Positions 10,801 to 22,773 are shown, numbered from the stretch's first letter. The stretch is 64,000 nt of DNA from Heterostelium multicystogenum (GCA_003667245.1 RCNN01000059.1:1-64000), one strand, 5' to 3'. Notes: generated by a model not told the origin, from the letters alone. Translations and numbers: made by a program.

Positions 10801-11357
10801 CTGGTGCTTGGTTCGTTGTTGTAGTGGTAGATACTGGACGATTGTTGTTCAAAAGCTGTGCTGATGATGGAGCACGTTTGGATTGTTGCGTATATTTCCA
10901 GTAGAAGGATTCCAAATCCATTAGTGTTGATTCTAAATCAAAAGTAGATGTCAAACGTAGTAATTTGATACGTGAGTCCTGCTCTTGTTGATCAGTTTGC
11001 TCAGCATTTGGCAGAGTCTCATCACTGGCAGACATATCATTTAGCAAAGTCTCTAAGTAATCGAATTGATCGCCTGGGATCTTTGACATTCGCGACTTTC
11101 TGTTGTTGATAGACGCAGCATCAGCATCTGTATTGTGATCATTATTTTCTGCAGCGGCTATACTCTCATTGATTGCATTAGATACATTAAGAAACGAATT
11201 GGTTGGAGATGCCGATGGATGTCTTTGCTTATGATCTACGATCATCTCCTCCAATAATTCATCTAAATAATTCTCTAAAAAAAATAAACAAACCAATTGA
11301 TCAGCATAAACTTAATCAATATAACGGGATTGGGTAGATTTAATTACCTGATGACAT
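7899..11357 (-). CDS. Predicted pseudokinase with armadillo-type repeats
   Basis: Exons: 11357-11348 (start MSS), 11278 to about 9938, about 9856-9626, 9558 to about 8350, 8294-7899; about 1,050 residues. The N-terminal 350 residues are low-complexity (Ser/Thr/Asn/Gln). The kinase-like domain follows: glycine loop GYGNHGMTARAG, VGKQW (ATP-site Lys), IKHPNILSLMGAS, then VHRSLHPKNII, where the catalytic HRD Asp is Ser, IKDYGFAGL in place of DFG, LAPELFH and DVYSFGVLMWEMF. The overall look is a tyrosine kinase-like (TKL) group member. About 500 C-terminal residues are helical armadillo-type repeats (for example GVNTILQLIQEKSENIKFAT, GGIPILIRQISNQNELIRLQ). Because the catalytic base is missing it probably acts as a scaffold or regulator. 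Intron donors are GTAAGT/GTATGT. A GTAAGTAC sequence at about 8790 looks like a donor, but removing that stretch breaks the frame. Confidence 0.8.
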
Positions 11358-12011
11358 GTTAGATGTATTGTCTAAATTTGATGATAAAATGAGCCACCTC
11401 AAATCAATACTAAAGTTTCACTATAATAATAATATAATAATAATAATAGTTCAGTATAGTAGTAAATATATATATATATAAGTGATAATCAAATGTTGAA
11501 TAATGATGTGATGATTTAAATGGGATCAATTCCAATTGTAAAAATATAAATAATTATGGATGGGGGGTGATTAATCACCCATTTGTGAATGGGTTTGATC
11601 AAATTTAATAAAAAAATATTAAAAAACAAAACTAAAATAATTACAAATAAATATAAAAATCGGGTTCATTTTAATAGATTCTATGCCAATCATTTTAATC
11701 TTAATTCTTTATTTCAAAGAAAATGAATTCAAACTAATTTAATATTAATATTTGTTATTATCAATAATTAAAATAGATGAATATTATTTCATAATTAATA
11801 TCTTCAATCGATATAATACATTTATAAAAATTCAACTAATTTAATGATCTTGGAACATTTCTTTTTAAGGAATTTTTACATCTAAACTTTTTAGAAATGT
11901 CTATCTATAAAACTCAATATTGGAAGTTTATTGTTAATAAACGAATGTTTTTCCATTAATCTTCATTAAATACAATTTCATTTCAATTAACAAAATATTA
12001 TATGATAGAAT
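11358..12011. other. Divergent intergenic region
   Basis: AT-rich spacer between two divergently transcribed genes. It holds short (TA)n and (ATA)n runs near 11420-11480 and A/T homopolymers. Promoters of both neighbours must lie here, but no specific element can be read. No gene seen. Confidence 0.5.
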
Positions 12012-12985
12012 ATGTCAAGTGTGGAAATTAAATCAACAGATAAGGTTTGGTTCATTACAGGTGCCTCCAAGGGTATGGGCCTAATCTTTGTAAAAAAGCT
12101 ATTGGAATATGGATTCAAAGTTGTTGCCACTTCAAGAGATAAAACCAAACTTCTATCTGAAGTTGGAGATATTGGTAATTCAGAAAATTTCTTGAATTTA
12201 CAAGTGGAATTGAATCAAGAGGAAAGTGTCAAGAAATCCATTACTGATGCTCTATCAAAGTTTGGTCGAATTGATGTCGTTATCAATAATGCTGGATACA
12301 GTGTAAATGGAGCTTTGGAGGAGAATACGGATGCGGACGTTCGAAAGAATTTTGACATTAATGTATTTGGAGTCTTCAATGTCCTCCGTCATGTGACCCC
12401 AATTTTGAGAAACCAAGGAAGTGGACATGTGTTCAATATCTCTTCTGTAGCTTCCATGATTGGTTTCCCAGGTCACAGTGTATATAACGCAACCAAATTT
12501 GCTCTAGATGGTCTAACTGAAGCATATGCTGCAGAAGTTCAACCTTTTGGAATAAATGTGACAGGAATCAATCCTGGTTATTTTAAAACAGAGTTCCTAT
12601 CGGTATGAATAACAACATAGTAATAGATTGTTATTTGAAATCTAATAATATTTATTTTCTTGATCTAAAGTCTGGATCATATCTCAAGTCAGAAAAAAGG
12701 ATTGATTGTTATAAAGCAGTTCACGACTTAATTGATCAGCATTCGCAATTTGTGAGTCGAAATCAAAGAGGTGATTGTGTTAAGCTTTTGGATATCATCA
12801 TTAGAGCTTATGAAGAGAAAGATAACACCACCAAACATATCTTTGTGGGGCCAGATACTTATCCAATTGTTAAAGCTAAACTCCAAAAGTATGCAGAAGA
12901 TTTGGATAAATGGGAACCTTATGCTACCAAGACAGATCGTGACGATTTTGTTGAACCAACCAATCAAACAACAGTCAAACAATAA
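12012..12985 (+). CDS. Short-chain dehydrogenase/reductase
   Basis: A classical SDR that uses NAD(P)H on a substrate that cannot be read from sequence. It has the Rossmann motif TGASKGMG at residues 17-24, the NNAG motif at about residue 93, a catalytic Ser in NISSVAS, and YNATK (catalytic Tyr and Lys). One intron at 12603-12670 (GTATGA...AAAG) joins FLS to SGSYLKSEKR, giving about 300 residues, with a charged C-terminal extension typical of classical SDRs of about 280-300 residues. No signal peptide, so cytosolic. Arg in TSRDKTK just after the second strand suggests NADP(H) preference. The start ATG at 12012 is the first in frame, in an A-rich context. No frame break. Confidence 0.88.
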
Positions 12986-13206
12986 AAAATCATTGGTTTT
13001 AATTATTTAGTAGTTTATTGATTATCAATATAAACAACAAATTATTATTAAAAGTTGTGAGTATTGTTGAAAAATTGGTAAAGGAAAGGAGATTGTTGTC
13101 TGAGGAGTGTATTATAATTACATTTAATTTAGAACTAATTAACAAGAGTTGATTTGTTGGTATGACGTTGTTTGATATTTAAAATATAAAATCCTTCAAA
13201 ACTTTA

Positions 13207-13975
13207 TTACATAGCTAAACTCTCTTCTAAAGCTCTATATTCATCCTCTTCCTTCGACACTGAAACCTTAGTATTGGATACAACTTCAGGGACTGATAAA
13301 ATTGAGTTAATAATAAAGTCTATCTATAGTATCGATTTGATATTTATATTTACATTTAATTTGTGGCTCCTTTGTTGGTGGAGAATTAACTTTAAGTAAC
13401 TGAGCATCGAGATCTTCTTGCTCTAACTCTGCCAACTCTCTTAATAATTCGTCTTCGTCTTCGAGTTGGTTTCCAAGTGGTTGGGAGATTGCATTCGAAA
13501 TCTCATGATGCACATCCATTTGAGTTTGAATCTCCTCGAGAATGTCATCTACCTTATCAACTGTAAGATTATTTTGTAAAGATTTCAAGTGTTGAGCTCC
13601 GCTTCTCATAGAGTCTAAGATCTCTTCGTGCAATTTAGCATTCTCCAAAGCAAAAATCTGAGTGGTTAGAGTTTCAAATGTACCATGTAATTTGTTTACT
13701 TCGTTCTGATATGTATTTCTCTGTTTCAAACATAGCAATGCATCTAATCATCAAGAAACATTAGTCATACTAAAACGATATTAGTGGACCTATAAATCAA
13801 TATTACCTCTCTTTTTCTTTTTGGATACCAATAACTTGGCTTCTTCTTCTTTTCTATCGGCTTTCTCTTGTAAAAACTTTTGTCTCTTCTCGAGCATATC
13901 GATGGTTTGTTTCAACCTAGCGATAGTCTCTTGAGTTTGATTTGGGTTTGGCTTTGGTTTACCGAATAACTTCAT
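13207..13975 (-). CDS. vps32: ESCRT-III subunit Snf7/CHMP4
   Basis: A core ESCRT-III filament protein that remodels endosomal, nuclear-envelope and plasma membranes. Three exons, about 219 residues, the usual length. The N-terminus MKLFGKPKPNPNQTQETIAR is followed by the basic helix with KKKKR, then a join to ALLCLKQRNTYQNEVNKLHG, the Snf7 alpha2 signature. The acidic stretch LEDEDELLRELAELEQED matches the autoinhibitory region. The last exon ends EEDEYRALEESLAM, a MIM1-like motif for Vps4 MIT binding. Intron 1 runs about 13808-13750 (GTAATA...TTAG) and intron 2 about 13351-13298 (GTAAAT...TCAG). The gene is intact. It is convergent with the SDR gene, with a 221-bp spacer. Confidence 0.92.
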
Positions 13976-14282
13976 TTTTCAGGCAATGTATATATATAAT
14001 AATAATAACAGAGTATATTTATATAATAATGCTTTACTAACTATTTATAACAAAGTAATAATTACAGAACTATATAATAGATAATGAATCAATCTATCTA
14101 TGTTTTTATATTAATAACAATACACAATAAATTAAAAAAAACCTACTATCAATTTGAATTTTTTGAAATTGTTTTTTTGCAAAATTAAAAAATAAAAATA
14201 ATTTCTCAAATTTTAGAGACAATATTGTAAGAGCAAGTGGATTTTTTGTTATTTAAATTTTCAGTAGTTAATTTATTATTAT
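13976..14282. other. AT-rich spacer
   Basis: Lies between the start of the CHMP4 gene and the 3' end of the ArfGAP gene. Only A/T runs are seen; it must hold the CHMP4 promoter. Confidence 0.4.
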
Positions 14283-16571
14283 TTATCTATTATGGAAGGA
14301 AGACATATGATATGGCATATCTCGACCTGGAATTGATCTACCACATACTCCGCATGTAAACAGCTTGGTTTGACATAGTTCTTGGTGCTCATTATGTTGA
14401 ATATACTTGATAAGCTTGTTACAATAATTACACTTCACTGGACGGAAGAGACATTCAGTATTTTTGTGATGTGCTAATGTATCGAACGAAGTTTTAGTTC
14501 CACAGAGATCACATTCAATCATGTTTGAGCTATGGTTAGAGTTGTAGATCACCATTTGACTGGTTGATTGTCTTGGTGATTGAACATTGTAACCATCTCC
14601 ACTTGTATCATCTAAAAACTCTTGATTGTTTTGCTGGTTTCTGTTGTATCTCGATGTCGCAACGATATCATGTGCTCTGTAGTCATAGGAGTCAGTTTGG
14701 TAAGTTGAAGAATGAAGTGGATGCGTTGAGGTATTCTTATGATAAGATGCTGATGGCTGAGACTCCATTGAGCTAGAACGGGATCTATTACGTTGAGATC
14801 CACTTTTACTTGAGCGTAGACTGGATCCAGCAGAGTGACGAAGAGGTGGTGGTGGCTCTGTCTTACTTCTTTCTCTAGTTATACCACCGGTATTGGGAGG
14901 TGTTAATGGACGCTTATTTAATTCCTGTTGTAGCTTAACTGCAATCTCGTGGTCTTTTAAATATTGTCTCTTCTTATCCTCTATACTTCTCCAAGCTCGA
15001 TTTTGGTCCTCATCATAATCCAAAAGGTTTCCATTTTCAAACGACAAATCACTACTTGGGAAAACTGGTTCTGGATTAACGGTTGTAGGTTTCAATCCAA
15101 ATAGTTCATCTAATGGTAAAGATTCTTGTGTCTGTTGTTGTTGATGAACTATATAATTTTGTTGTACTTGCTGTGGATACGGTAGAGCTAATTGGTTTTG
15201 GCTGTATTGAATTACATTGGTTTGTTGGTAACCAGATGGAAGTAAATCACCGAATAAATTAGGTGGTGCTGGTAATGCTAACATTCCTTGTTGTGATGGG
15301 GCTGTATTATGTTGAAGGGGTTGTATCATATTGGTTTTTTGAGAATAAATGAGATCATTTTGGTTCACTGGATTGACATGTGTACCCATTGATTGTGGAT
15401 TGGGGTGAGTTAACTGTGGATTCGGGTTCATAGATCCAGATGGCGCAAAGGTATTAATATGTTGTTGATTTAAAGATTGGTCTACAAATGGATTGAAATT
15501 ATAATTGTTTGATAATGTTTGGGAGTTAGGTAACAATAATTGAGGTTGAGGCTGTTCTGGTGGCTTACAATAGTTAAGGTTGCTCGTGATATGGGTTGTT
15601 TGAGCATGACTTGGTGGAGTTCTTGGTCTTGGTTGTTCAAGTTTTACCTTTTGGTAGAAAGAAGATTTCTCTTTGAGGTAGGAGTGCTGATCGAAAGGTT
15701 CTTTTGAAAATGGTGGAAATGTTTCTTTCTTTTCATTAAAGTACTTGTTTTCTTCACGGAAGGGATTGAATGGCTGACCACTACTATCGACAGTACTTGT
15801 ATTTCCTGTATTTCTTGCAGGCAAGGGGGCATATTTTGATGCATTTCCGTTCTCATACATGGAAGCAATTGATGCACTAGAACTATTTTGAATTCCATTT
15901 GTTGATGAAATAGAAAGATGTTCAAATTCTTTAGATATTGATTGACGAGAATCTATATTGGATTTTCTTTCATTTGGGGAGGTGATTGTTTGATGTGGTG
16001 AGGTAATTTTCTCGATATTTGCAGGTGACGGTGGAACTATAGTATTAGATTTGTTTACAGGAGATTTTAACTTGGATGGTGTCAAAAGCTCCAAAGAGGC
16101 CCATTTCTTTTCAACATATTTTAATTTAATAAATTCACGAACTTTCTTCTCATCAGAAGGTATTGGTGTTGGGAACTCTTTTTCTGTCCATTTAGAGAGC
16201 CAAATGTCATGAGATTTCTTATTTCCAATATTTTTCAATTTGTCTATTTCTTCATCATTGAATTTGTCTGATGCTAAACTCTTAACTCTATGACCTAATT
16301 CTCGACTAAATTGTTATGAAAGATAATTAATATTGAACCATCTATTAAATATCAACTCTACATACTGAATAGCACCACATACGGAGCAAACAAATGTTCC
16401 TAAGCTCGTATTTAAAAATCTTGGAAACTACATTTTCAATTAATTAAAATTCATTAAAAAGTATATTTAAGTAAATCTACCTACATTATCTGTGCAATCA
16501 GCACATTTATTATTTTCCTCCAACTCTCTTAGGTCCCAGAGTATGGTCTCATTTTTAGATTTTTCCATCAT
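14283..16571 (-). CDS. ArfGAP protein with C-terminal TRAF-type zinc fingers
   Basis: A GTPase-activating protein for Arf-family small GTPases, acting in vesicle traffic. Exon 1 (16571-16485) encodes LRELEENNKCADC, exon 2 (about 16427-16377) GTFVCSVCGAI, and exon 3 HRELGHRVKSLASDKF onward. This forms the ArfGAP Cys4 finger (CADC...CSVC), with the catalytic Arg in IHRELG. The middle of some 450 residues is Gln/Asn/Pro/Ser-rich with an NPF motif (FNPFVDQ), a possible EH-domain or clathrin-adaptor contact. The last 80 residues carry two TRAF/XIAF-like fingers (IECDLCGTKTSFDTLAHH, CNYCNKLIKYIQHNEHQELC and CGVCGRSIPGRDMPYHMSSF). Introns are about 16484-16428 and 16376-16316. About 730 residues, uninterrupted. 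AGFG-like ArfGAPs have similar NPF-rich tails but lack the fingers. Confidence 0.88.
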
Positions 16572-17820
16572 CTTAAAGGATAGTATGAATAAATAAATAA
16601 TAAATAATAAATAAATAAATAGTATGATAATAATTCTAAATAAATGAATGACAATTAATAAACATTTACTTAATATGATCTTTTATTTTATTATATTTTT
16701 TCCATGAAGAGGTGCCTATTGATAAAAACACAACATATAACAATATATTTAAATACAATTAATATTGATTTTACGTCAGATAAAAAATGAATTAGGTTTA
16801 TGGTTGGTATTTGGTTGTTTGTCTAAGAAAGTGGTAAATGAATATTTTAGTGTTGTTGAAAAATAAAAATGAAATGTAGTAATTCTTTATATTTAAAGTG
16901 ACGTCATGAACAAAAATTGAAATTCTTTACAAATAATTGGTATCAAGTGTGTGTGGGTGATAACATATATAGAAAATTTTACCAATCCCAAATAGAATTT
17001 TGAAGTTGAAATTACTCTATTTTGTCATAATTTTGGTAGTTAAAAGCAACCAAAATGGTCCAAATTTGGTAAATTCTAATACGTTTATTTACTAGATAGT
17101 ATAAACCCAACTGTAATTTATATGGATGAAAATCAATTTATAAAAAATAGATCTTACTCTGTTTCAATAGAATGAATAATAGATTCTTAAGCAATAGTTT
17201 ACTTTTTTTTGAAACTCTATAATCTTGATAGAAAAATTAGTTTATCTATATTTATTAATATTATTATTTTGATTCTCTTTATGATCAATATAAATTTAAA
17301 CAAAGTAAACAATTGAGAAAGTAAATGTTTACACATATTAATGTAAATAAATATAATTTTAAATTCTTTTAAACTTTCAAATAACCTAAACAAATATTAT
17401 AAAAACATATTCATTGAATAATTGGTGGGGGAAATTCAATTATTAAATTTTATTTGGTGATTATTTTTGCATTAATGAGATGACTGTAGTAATGCTTAAT
17501 GTCAAGTTACTGGGAGGAGAGTAGTCTTGAGGGTTGTGGTTTAAAGAAGTAATCATTAATTATTAACCAAATTGATACCGCATATCAATAAATATACATA
17601 GACCCAATTCATCGTTGTCAGTGTGCTGTTTCTTTGATTGGTTAAGTATAATAGAAGTACTTCTACAACTTATTCAAGAAGAAATATGATGATTGTTGGT
17701 TGAGCGATTGATGGTGTTAAAATGGAAGTAGTTAAACTTGGCAACATGAACACAATTTAAAATGGGTGATGGTGACTTCTAGTACACTTGAAGTGAGGTG
17801 ATTAATTTCAACAAACCAAA
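16572..17820. other. Long AT-rich intergenic region
   Basis: About 1.25 kb with A/T homopolymers and no frame of protein-like composition. It includes a slightly GC-richer part near 17480-17740 with no recognisable gene. It must contain the ArfGAP promoter. Confidence 0.45.
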
Positions 17821-18717
17821 TCATGGGTGGTTCAGTCTAATGTAAACTGGACGAAGTTCAGCTTGTCTCTTCTTTGTTAGTCTATCTAGATTATCTTTAA
17901 CTGCTCCAGACATTTCACCACCTTCAGGAATGTTGTGGAGAACTGTAAGTATTTCTTTCTCGAGTTTGGTGATTTGACGGTATGGCCACTTACGACCAGG
18001 TGCGGCTTCTTTCCATCTCTTGCTCAGTGTCGATGTTGGGATACCCAATTTTTTGGCAGCATCTCCCTGAGGCAAGCTGAGATAATCGGTGATATCCACA
18101 TAGTTTGAACTCTTGGATGGTCTCGTAATCAGGCTGTCCTCATTTGATGGAAGAACTAATGCATTCGATGGACTTGATACCAAATGATCGCCGTTGTTTG
18201 GTGATATTACATTCTGGATGGGTTTGAATTGAATTGTTCGAATTATACACAGGAGTGGGTAGTGGAAGTAATGCATCACTGTTGGCTGTTGTATTTGATA
18301 TTGAGTGTGGGATGCTAGACACTGGGTTGGTTCTCAATACGATATTTAGATGGTGTCACCTCTCGAACTTGTTCATCATTGTCTCTGGCGCCACCTAAAG
18401 AACCACTAGCATTCGAAGAGCCAGGTGACTCTAACCAGTGTTGTAAATGTGCTGGAATCTTATCTTTGTTGAGACTTGTTTTCGGTAAAATATGGATGTG
18501 GGTGATGTGCATTTGAGTTAGGGGAAGTACTATCACTATTGCTGTTATTGTATGGAGTGAATTGATAGTTTGCTGGAATCGAGGGAGTTGAATGTGAATT
18601 GTCTTCTGGTGGCGAGTGTGTTTTATTTTTTTTGGAATTATTTATTTTTGAGGTGGAATCAGTGTCAGAGGATGAGTCTGGCAAGTCTGTATCCTGAGGT
18701 GTTGTAGAAGTTGACAT
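17821..18717 (-). CDS. RWP-RK domain transcription factor (frame breaks)
   Basis: A putative DNA-binding regulator. The domain reads DITDYLSLPQGDAAKKLGI, then PTSTLSKRWKEAAPGRKWPY and RQITKLEKEI; KWPYRQI corresponds to the RWPYRK core, and the preceding helix-turn-helix matches the family. The N-terminus (MSTSTTPQDTDLPDSSSD, start 18717) is Ser/Asn/Pro-rich, and a short segment KIPAHLQHWLESPGSS looks conserved. Three changes of frame (about 18470, 18335 and 18215) are needed to link N- and C-terminal parts. They lie in low-complexity sequence and could be sequencing errors or a small intron. If real, the gene would be dead. About 290 residues. RWP-RK proteins are known from plants and amoebozoans; the target genes here cannot be inferred. 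Confidence 0.75.
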
Positions 18718-19494
18718 TGGTAATAGGAACCTGTTACTGAAGCCTAATGGTAAAAAATTATAATGTTGTTCTAAAGTAGTGTCTGCGATCGAAATTACTA
18801 GTTAGTTTATGTCAAAATTAAAAATAGAAATAAAAACAAAACACTGATGATTGAAATATAAATTTTTTATTTCTTAAGATAATTTTCCCAAACATGATAA
18901 CTAATAATAGGATCTATTATTCAATATTTGTATTCAAGTATCTTAAAAATTAAATTCTCAAAAAATCATCAACTTCCAAATCATCAACCAAGGATTAATA
19001 AATACACATGAGTATTAGGTTTTGTTTGCATTTAATTTATTGAATGCAATCAAATTTTGGTTAAAGTATCCGAGAGGAACGAATTATTTTAGTAGAGTTG
19101 GTGTAACTGGTGAAGTTGGTGAGTATGAGAGAATTTATATAGTTGTATGTGAACTTTTGCAATGTGTATGAGAATGAATCGAAATGAGTGAAAGAACAGA
19201 GATATAATGAAAGAAATGATTGTGAAAATCTATGGAAATTGACATGATATTGGTGACGATGCTTACTTACTACAACTATATAGTTAGTGTAATACTAAGA
19301 GAAAACTAGCTGAAATCAAAATGAAATGTGGTAGTTTAAAAGCAAATTAAAATAGAGTTAAAAAAAAATGAAAATTGGGTGAAAATTAACCAAAAATTGG
19401 ATGAAATTTGATAACGTTACCAAAAATTGGAAACCTCAATTCACACATTACAATTTTCAACCATATCGCAATGTTTTATTTACTATTGAAGTTG
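18718..19494. other. Intergenic region
   Basis: AT-rich spacer with long A runs (for example near 19360) and no recognisable gene. It probably holds the RWP-RK promoter and the 3' UTR of the Mrs2-type gene. Confidence 0.4.
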
Positions 19495-21495
19495 TCAGTT
19501 GTTTGTTCTGAATAATGACTTGATTGAACCGAATCTTGATTTCTTTTGTTGTTGTTGTTGTTGTTGTTGCTGTTGTTGTTGTTGTTGTTGTTGTTGAATT
19601 TGGGGCATGTTTAATGAATACATTTGGTAGGCAGTACCTAGTTTGTTGTTGGGATCATAGCTGCTCGATAATTGATGATGATTGAAGTTTTCATTGTGAG
19701 GCAAATTGGAGCTGACAGCGTTGCTGTTTATTCCAGTTGCACCGTTCATTAAGTTCATACCAGCAAGTTGATTAGTGTGGGAATGTTGGAATGGATTTTG
19801 GAAAGCTTGATTGCCATTGCTTCCAAAACGGAATTTTTGTTTCTTTGTGTAAGGTAGAATATTGTTGACATGACAATAGTATTTAATTAGACCAAATGTT
19901 GTAAGTCCTCCTGCAACTACACAGCCACAAACTGTCAAGAAAGAATAGGGATGGTGTTCAAATCCATTCACCAGATTCATACCAAAGAATCCAGTAACCA
20001 TTGATCCCATACCAGCAGACATTGTAACCAAACTCAACATTAGATTCATTCTCATCATTTTATTTCTTGCACTGCATAGATCTATCATTAGTTCATGTTT
20101 CATCTTTTTTTTTCCAGAATACATACGTATCAAGTTGGAAGTTAACGAATTCCTCAGTTGAAGACAAAGTTTCTTTAAGTTGGTTGATCTCGTTTGATAT
20201 TTGCTCAAGTTGTCTCATATAGTTCTCCAATAGTATTTCTAATTCTTCGTGTTGATTCTTTTTTCTTGTTCCACTGTGTTGCATTGATGATTAGTTTGAA
20301 GTGAGGATTATATAGTTAGTGCTGAAAATTTTCTTACCCAGTGATATTTCTAAATGAGAGATACATCAATGCCATATCCTCGTCAGATTCAAGCAATCTA
20401 CTTAATGCATCCATGATTTCTTTTAGTGTTACCTCAAATTGATTTAATCCTTTCTTATGATAGAGTAACAATGTCTCTAAATTATGTTCAGGATTCTCAT
20501 TGAGTGATTCCAATTCTTTTGCTATTGATGTACAAATTCCTTTGATGTTCTGCAGTTAATTTTTTACACTAAATGTGGAATTAGCAACAGAGCTCGCAAC
20601 GGTAACTCTATATTAATAATGGATAGACTTACAATAAATACTAGAATGGATTCCAGTACTTTGAATTCAAATGGAAGTGTAAGAGTCTCTGTGAAAAATA
20701 GATTCTGACTGACTAAATATTCCTTCATAATTGGTACCAATTCATTCCTAATTAATGGATTCTGTGGATCGAAAAATATAATCTTATTATGCTGTACTAT
20801 GGCCCTGATGAACTTTTTGTAAAGTTAGGATGTGTTAACACGTAACTACTAATATTATCACTTACTCCTATTGATACAATAAAAACTTTGTCTCTTGCCA
20901 AAATTGCTGGCATTTGTGGTGGAAAGGAACTGTCGATTGTTCTTAGATCACGTGCTTGTAGTTTCATTTCAATAGATAGATTGTTTTTGAATATGATTTG
21001 GTCGATCAATTGTCCGCTCTGGTCCACCTCAAGTACTTTAAATGAACGAGTCTCTGAAAGGTATTGTGTGGGTGTATCACGACCAATGAAAGATTCTTGG
21101 TCAAATATCTTTGTCTTCATCTCTTTAGACATTGAAAGAGGCGATACTCTGCTGGTACTTCTCAGCTTGTGCTCGCCAAACAACTTATTTCTATGCTGTG
21201 TTTGTTGCTGGTCTATTATTGAGGATGATTTGCCTCCACCCGGTATCACATTGTTAACTACACCGCCACCACTAAATTGACTAGGGTTGTGAGTTGCATT
21301 TGTATTATCGATATATAAAGGATTTCTCCATGGTGATGAGTTGTTGTTACTACTGCTGCCACTACTACTACTACTACTACTACTATTGCTATTGCTATGA
21401 TAGTTGCTACTACTGTTGCTTAGTGGAGGACTACTTTTAAAATTGTTGCTGCTACTGTTGGTCACATAGCATCTATTGTTTTTGTAGTTTACCAC
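19495..21495 (-). CDS. Mrs2/CorA-type magnesium channel
   Basis: A Mg2+ channel subunit of the Mrs2/Alr1 branch of the CorA family, normally in the mitochondrial inner membrane. The N-terminus is Ser/Asn-rich (poly-Ser near 21360-21390). Then come FKVLEVDQSGQL, RDLRTIDSSFPPQMPAILAR, and exons with AIVQHNKIIFFDPQNPLIR, EYLVSQNLFFTETLTLPFEF and a coiled-coil region. LDTARNKMMRMNLMLSLVT leads into TM1, which ends in the GMN selectivity signature (FFGMNLVNG), followed by TM2. The LDTARNK join uses a GTATGT donor near 20135 and an ATGCAG acceptor. The C-terminus has a poly-Gln tract (19538-19594). The start is uncertain: the frame opens at a GTG and the nearest ATG is out of frame by one. A GGG run near the first acceptor also seems one base too long. 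Confidence 0.85.
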
Positions 21496-21864
21496 ATTAA
21501 GGATTGTTTATGAATAGACTTTTGTTGTTGCACCAATAAGGTCTGACACAACAATAGCTTTGTGGATGTGGAATTGGAAGTTCTTAACATTTTGGTGGTT
21601 AACTAATGTCAACACCTACAAGTATAAAATGAAGCAAACAGACACTATATATATCTAAACTACAATAGAATGATATGAAAAGACTATGTTCAATAGCAAA
21701 TTGTTTACAACCTGAAGGGGTTGTTTTGTTTCGGTTGTTTATTGTACTGGTATAATAATAATTACATCAGACTTATTTAGTTTTTGGTTTTTTTGTGTTT
21801 TTTTTTGATATTTTATTTATTTCATGAAAAAACACAACTATGAAGAGGATATTCAAAGAAATCA
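21496..21864. other. Intergenic region
   Basis: Upstream region of the Mrs2-type gene and 3' flank of the rhodanese-like gene. It has T runs near 21780-21810. No gene seen. Confidence 0.4.
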
Positions 21865-22413
21865 TTATACATCCAAGTTGAACCACTCTTTTGCAGAACC
21901 ACAGTAGTTGACAACACAATTATATCCTTTTGTTTGGAACTTTTCTATGGCAATACTTGATCTTCTGCCTCGCAAGCAATAGAATATCAGATTGTCTATT
22001 AAAAGGTTATTGTTTTTTGAATTAGCCAGGTACATAATCATTATTATTAGTATTCAATTTGTTACCTGTTCTTTGTGGTTTAGAAAAAATATATTTGAAC
22101 TTAAATTCTTTCTTCATTCAAATTTAAGCTTGATTCAATTTCATCCACTACAAATAGAATAGTTAATAATATATTTTAGTATTTTACTATGATATCATAC
22201 ATGGTAAATTAAATGCAGATTCTATTTTTTCCTGTGTCCTTAACTTCATTTCTATCTCTCACATCGATTAGAATGTATGGTTTTTTAGTTAATCCATAAG
22301 ATTCTTGAATAAGTATCTCTAGTTCTCTTTTTGAGATGGTTTTATTTTTATTTATGTCAAAATTAAATTATTCTTTGGAATATATTGGTTTGATTATCAT
22401 CAATTGAAATCAT
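21865..22413 (-). CDS. EF-hand plus rhodanese-like protein (frame breaks)
   Basis: The minus strand from an ATG at 22413 reads MISIDDNQTNIFQRII, then after a one-base shift FDINKNKTISKREL, which fits a canonical EF-hand loop (D.N.N.TI...E). Next come PYILIDVRDRNEVKDTGK and AFNLP, then, after a further exon and a second frame break near 22095, DNLIFYCLRGRRSSIAIEKF and NYCGSAKEWFNLDV with the TAA at 21865. CLRGRR is the rhodanese active-site loop with its catalytic Cys, and DVRD is the CH2A-like motif. Likely introns end at about 22145 and 22010. About 150 residues: one EF-hand and one rhodanese domain (thiosulfate sulfurtransferase or an inactive relative). Either sequencing errors or a recent pseudogene. 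Confidence 0.6.
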
Positions 22414-22773
22414 TATCAATAAATTATTAATGAACTATACAGAAATAAAGAAAATAGATTTGATAAATGTTAAACTTTAAAACAATAACTTTTTATACAT
22501 CAATTAAATAGTTGTTGCTAAACCTCCATTGCTACCATTAAACTCAATCAAAATTTTAATTATAGACACATTTAGAGATTAGGAATAAATTTGTTGTTCC
22601 TATTTTCACTCAGAAAGTTAAAAGTAGCTGTTAAACAATTCATCAATAAAAATGGGAACTTGCATTTGTAAGTCAATTGATGAATGTCAAAAGATTTAAC
22701 AACAATCAATAAAAACACTCACACAATTAATATTATGAAAACCACCATTTATTTGATCATTGGAATGAACAAA
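22414..22773. other. AT-rich spacer
   Basis: No gene seen between the O-methyltransferase stop and the rhodanese-like start. The 5' region of the latter must lie here. Confidence 0.4.
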
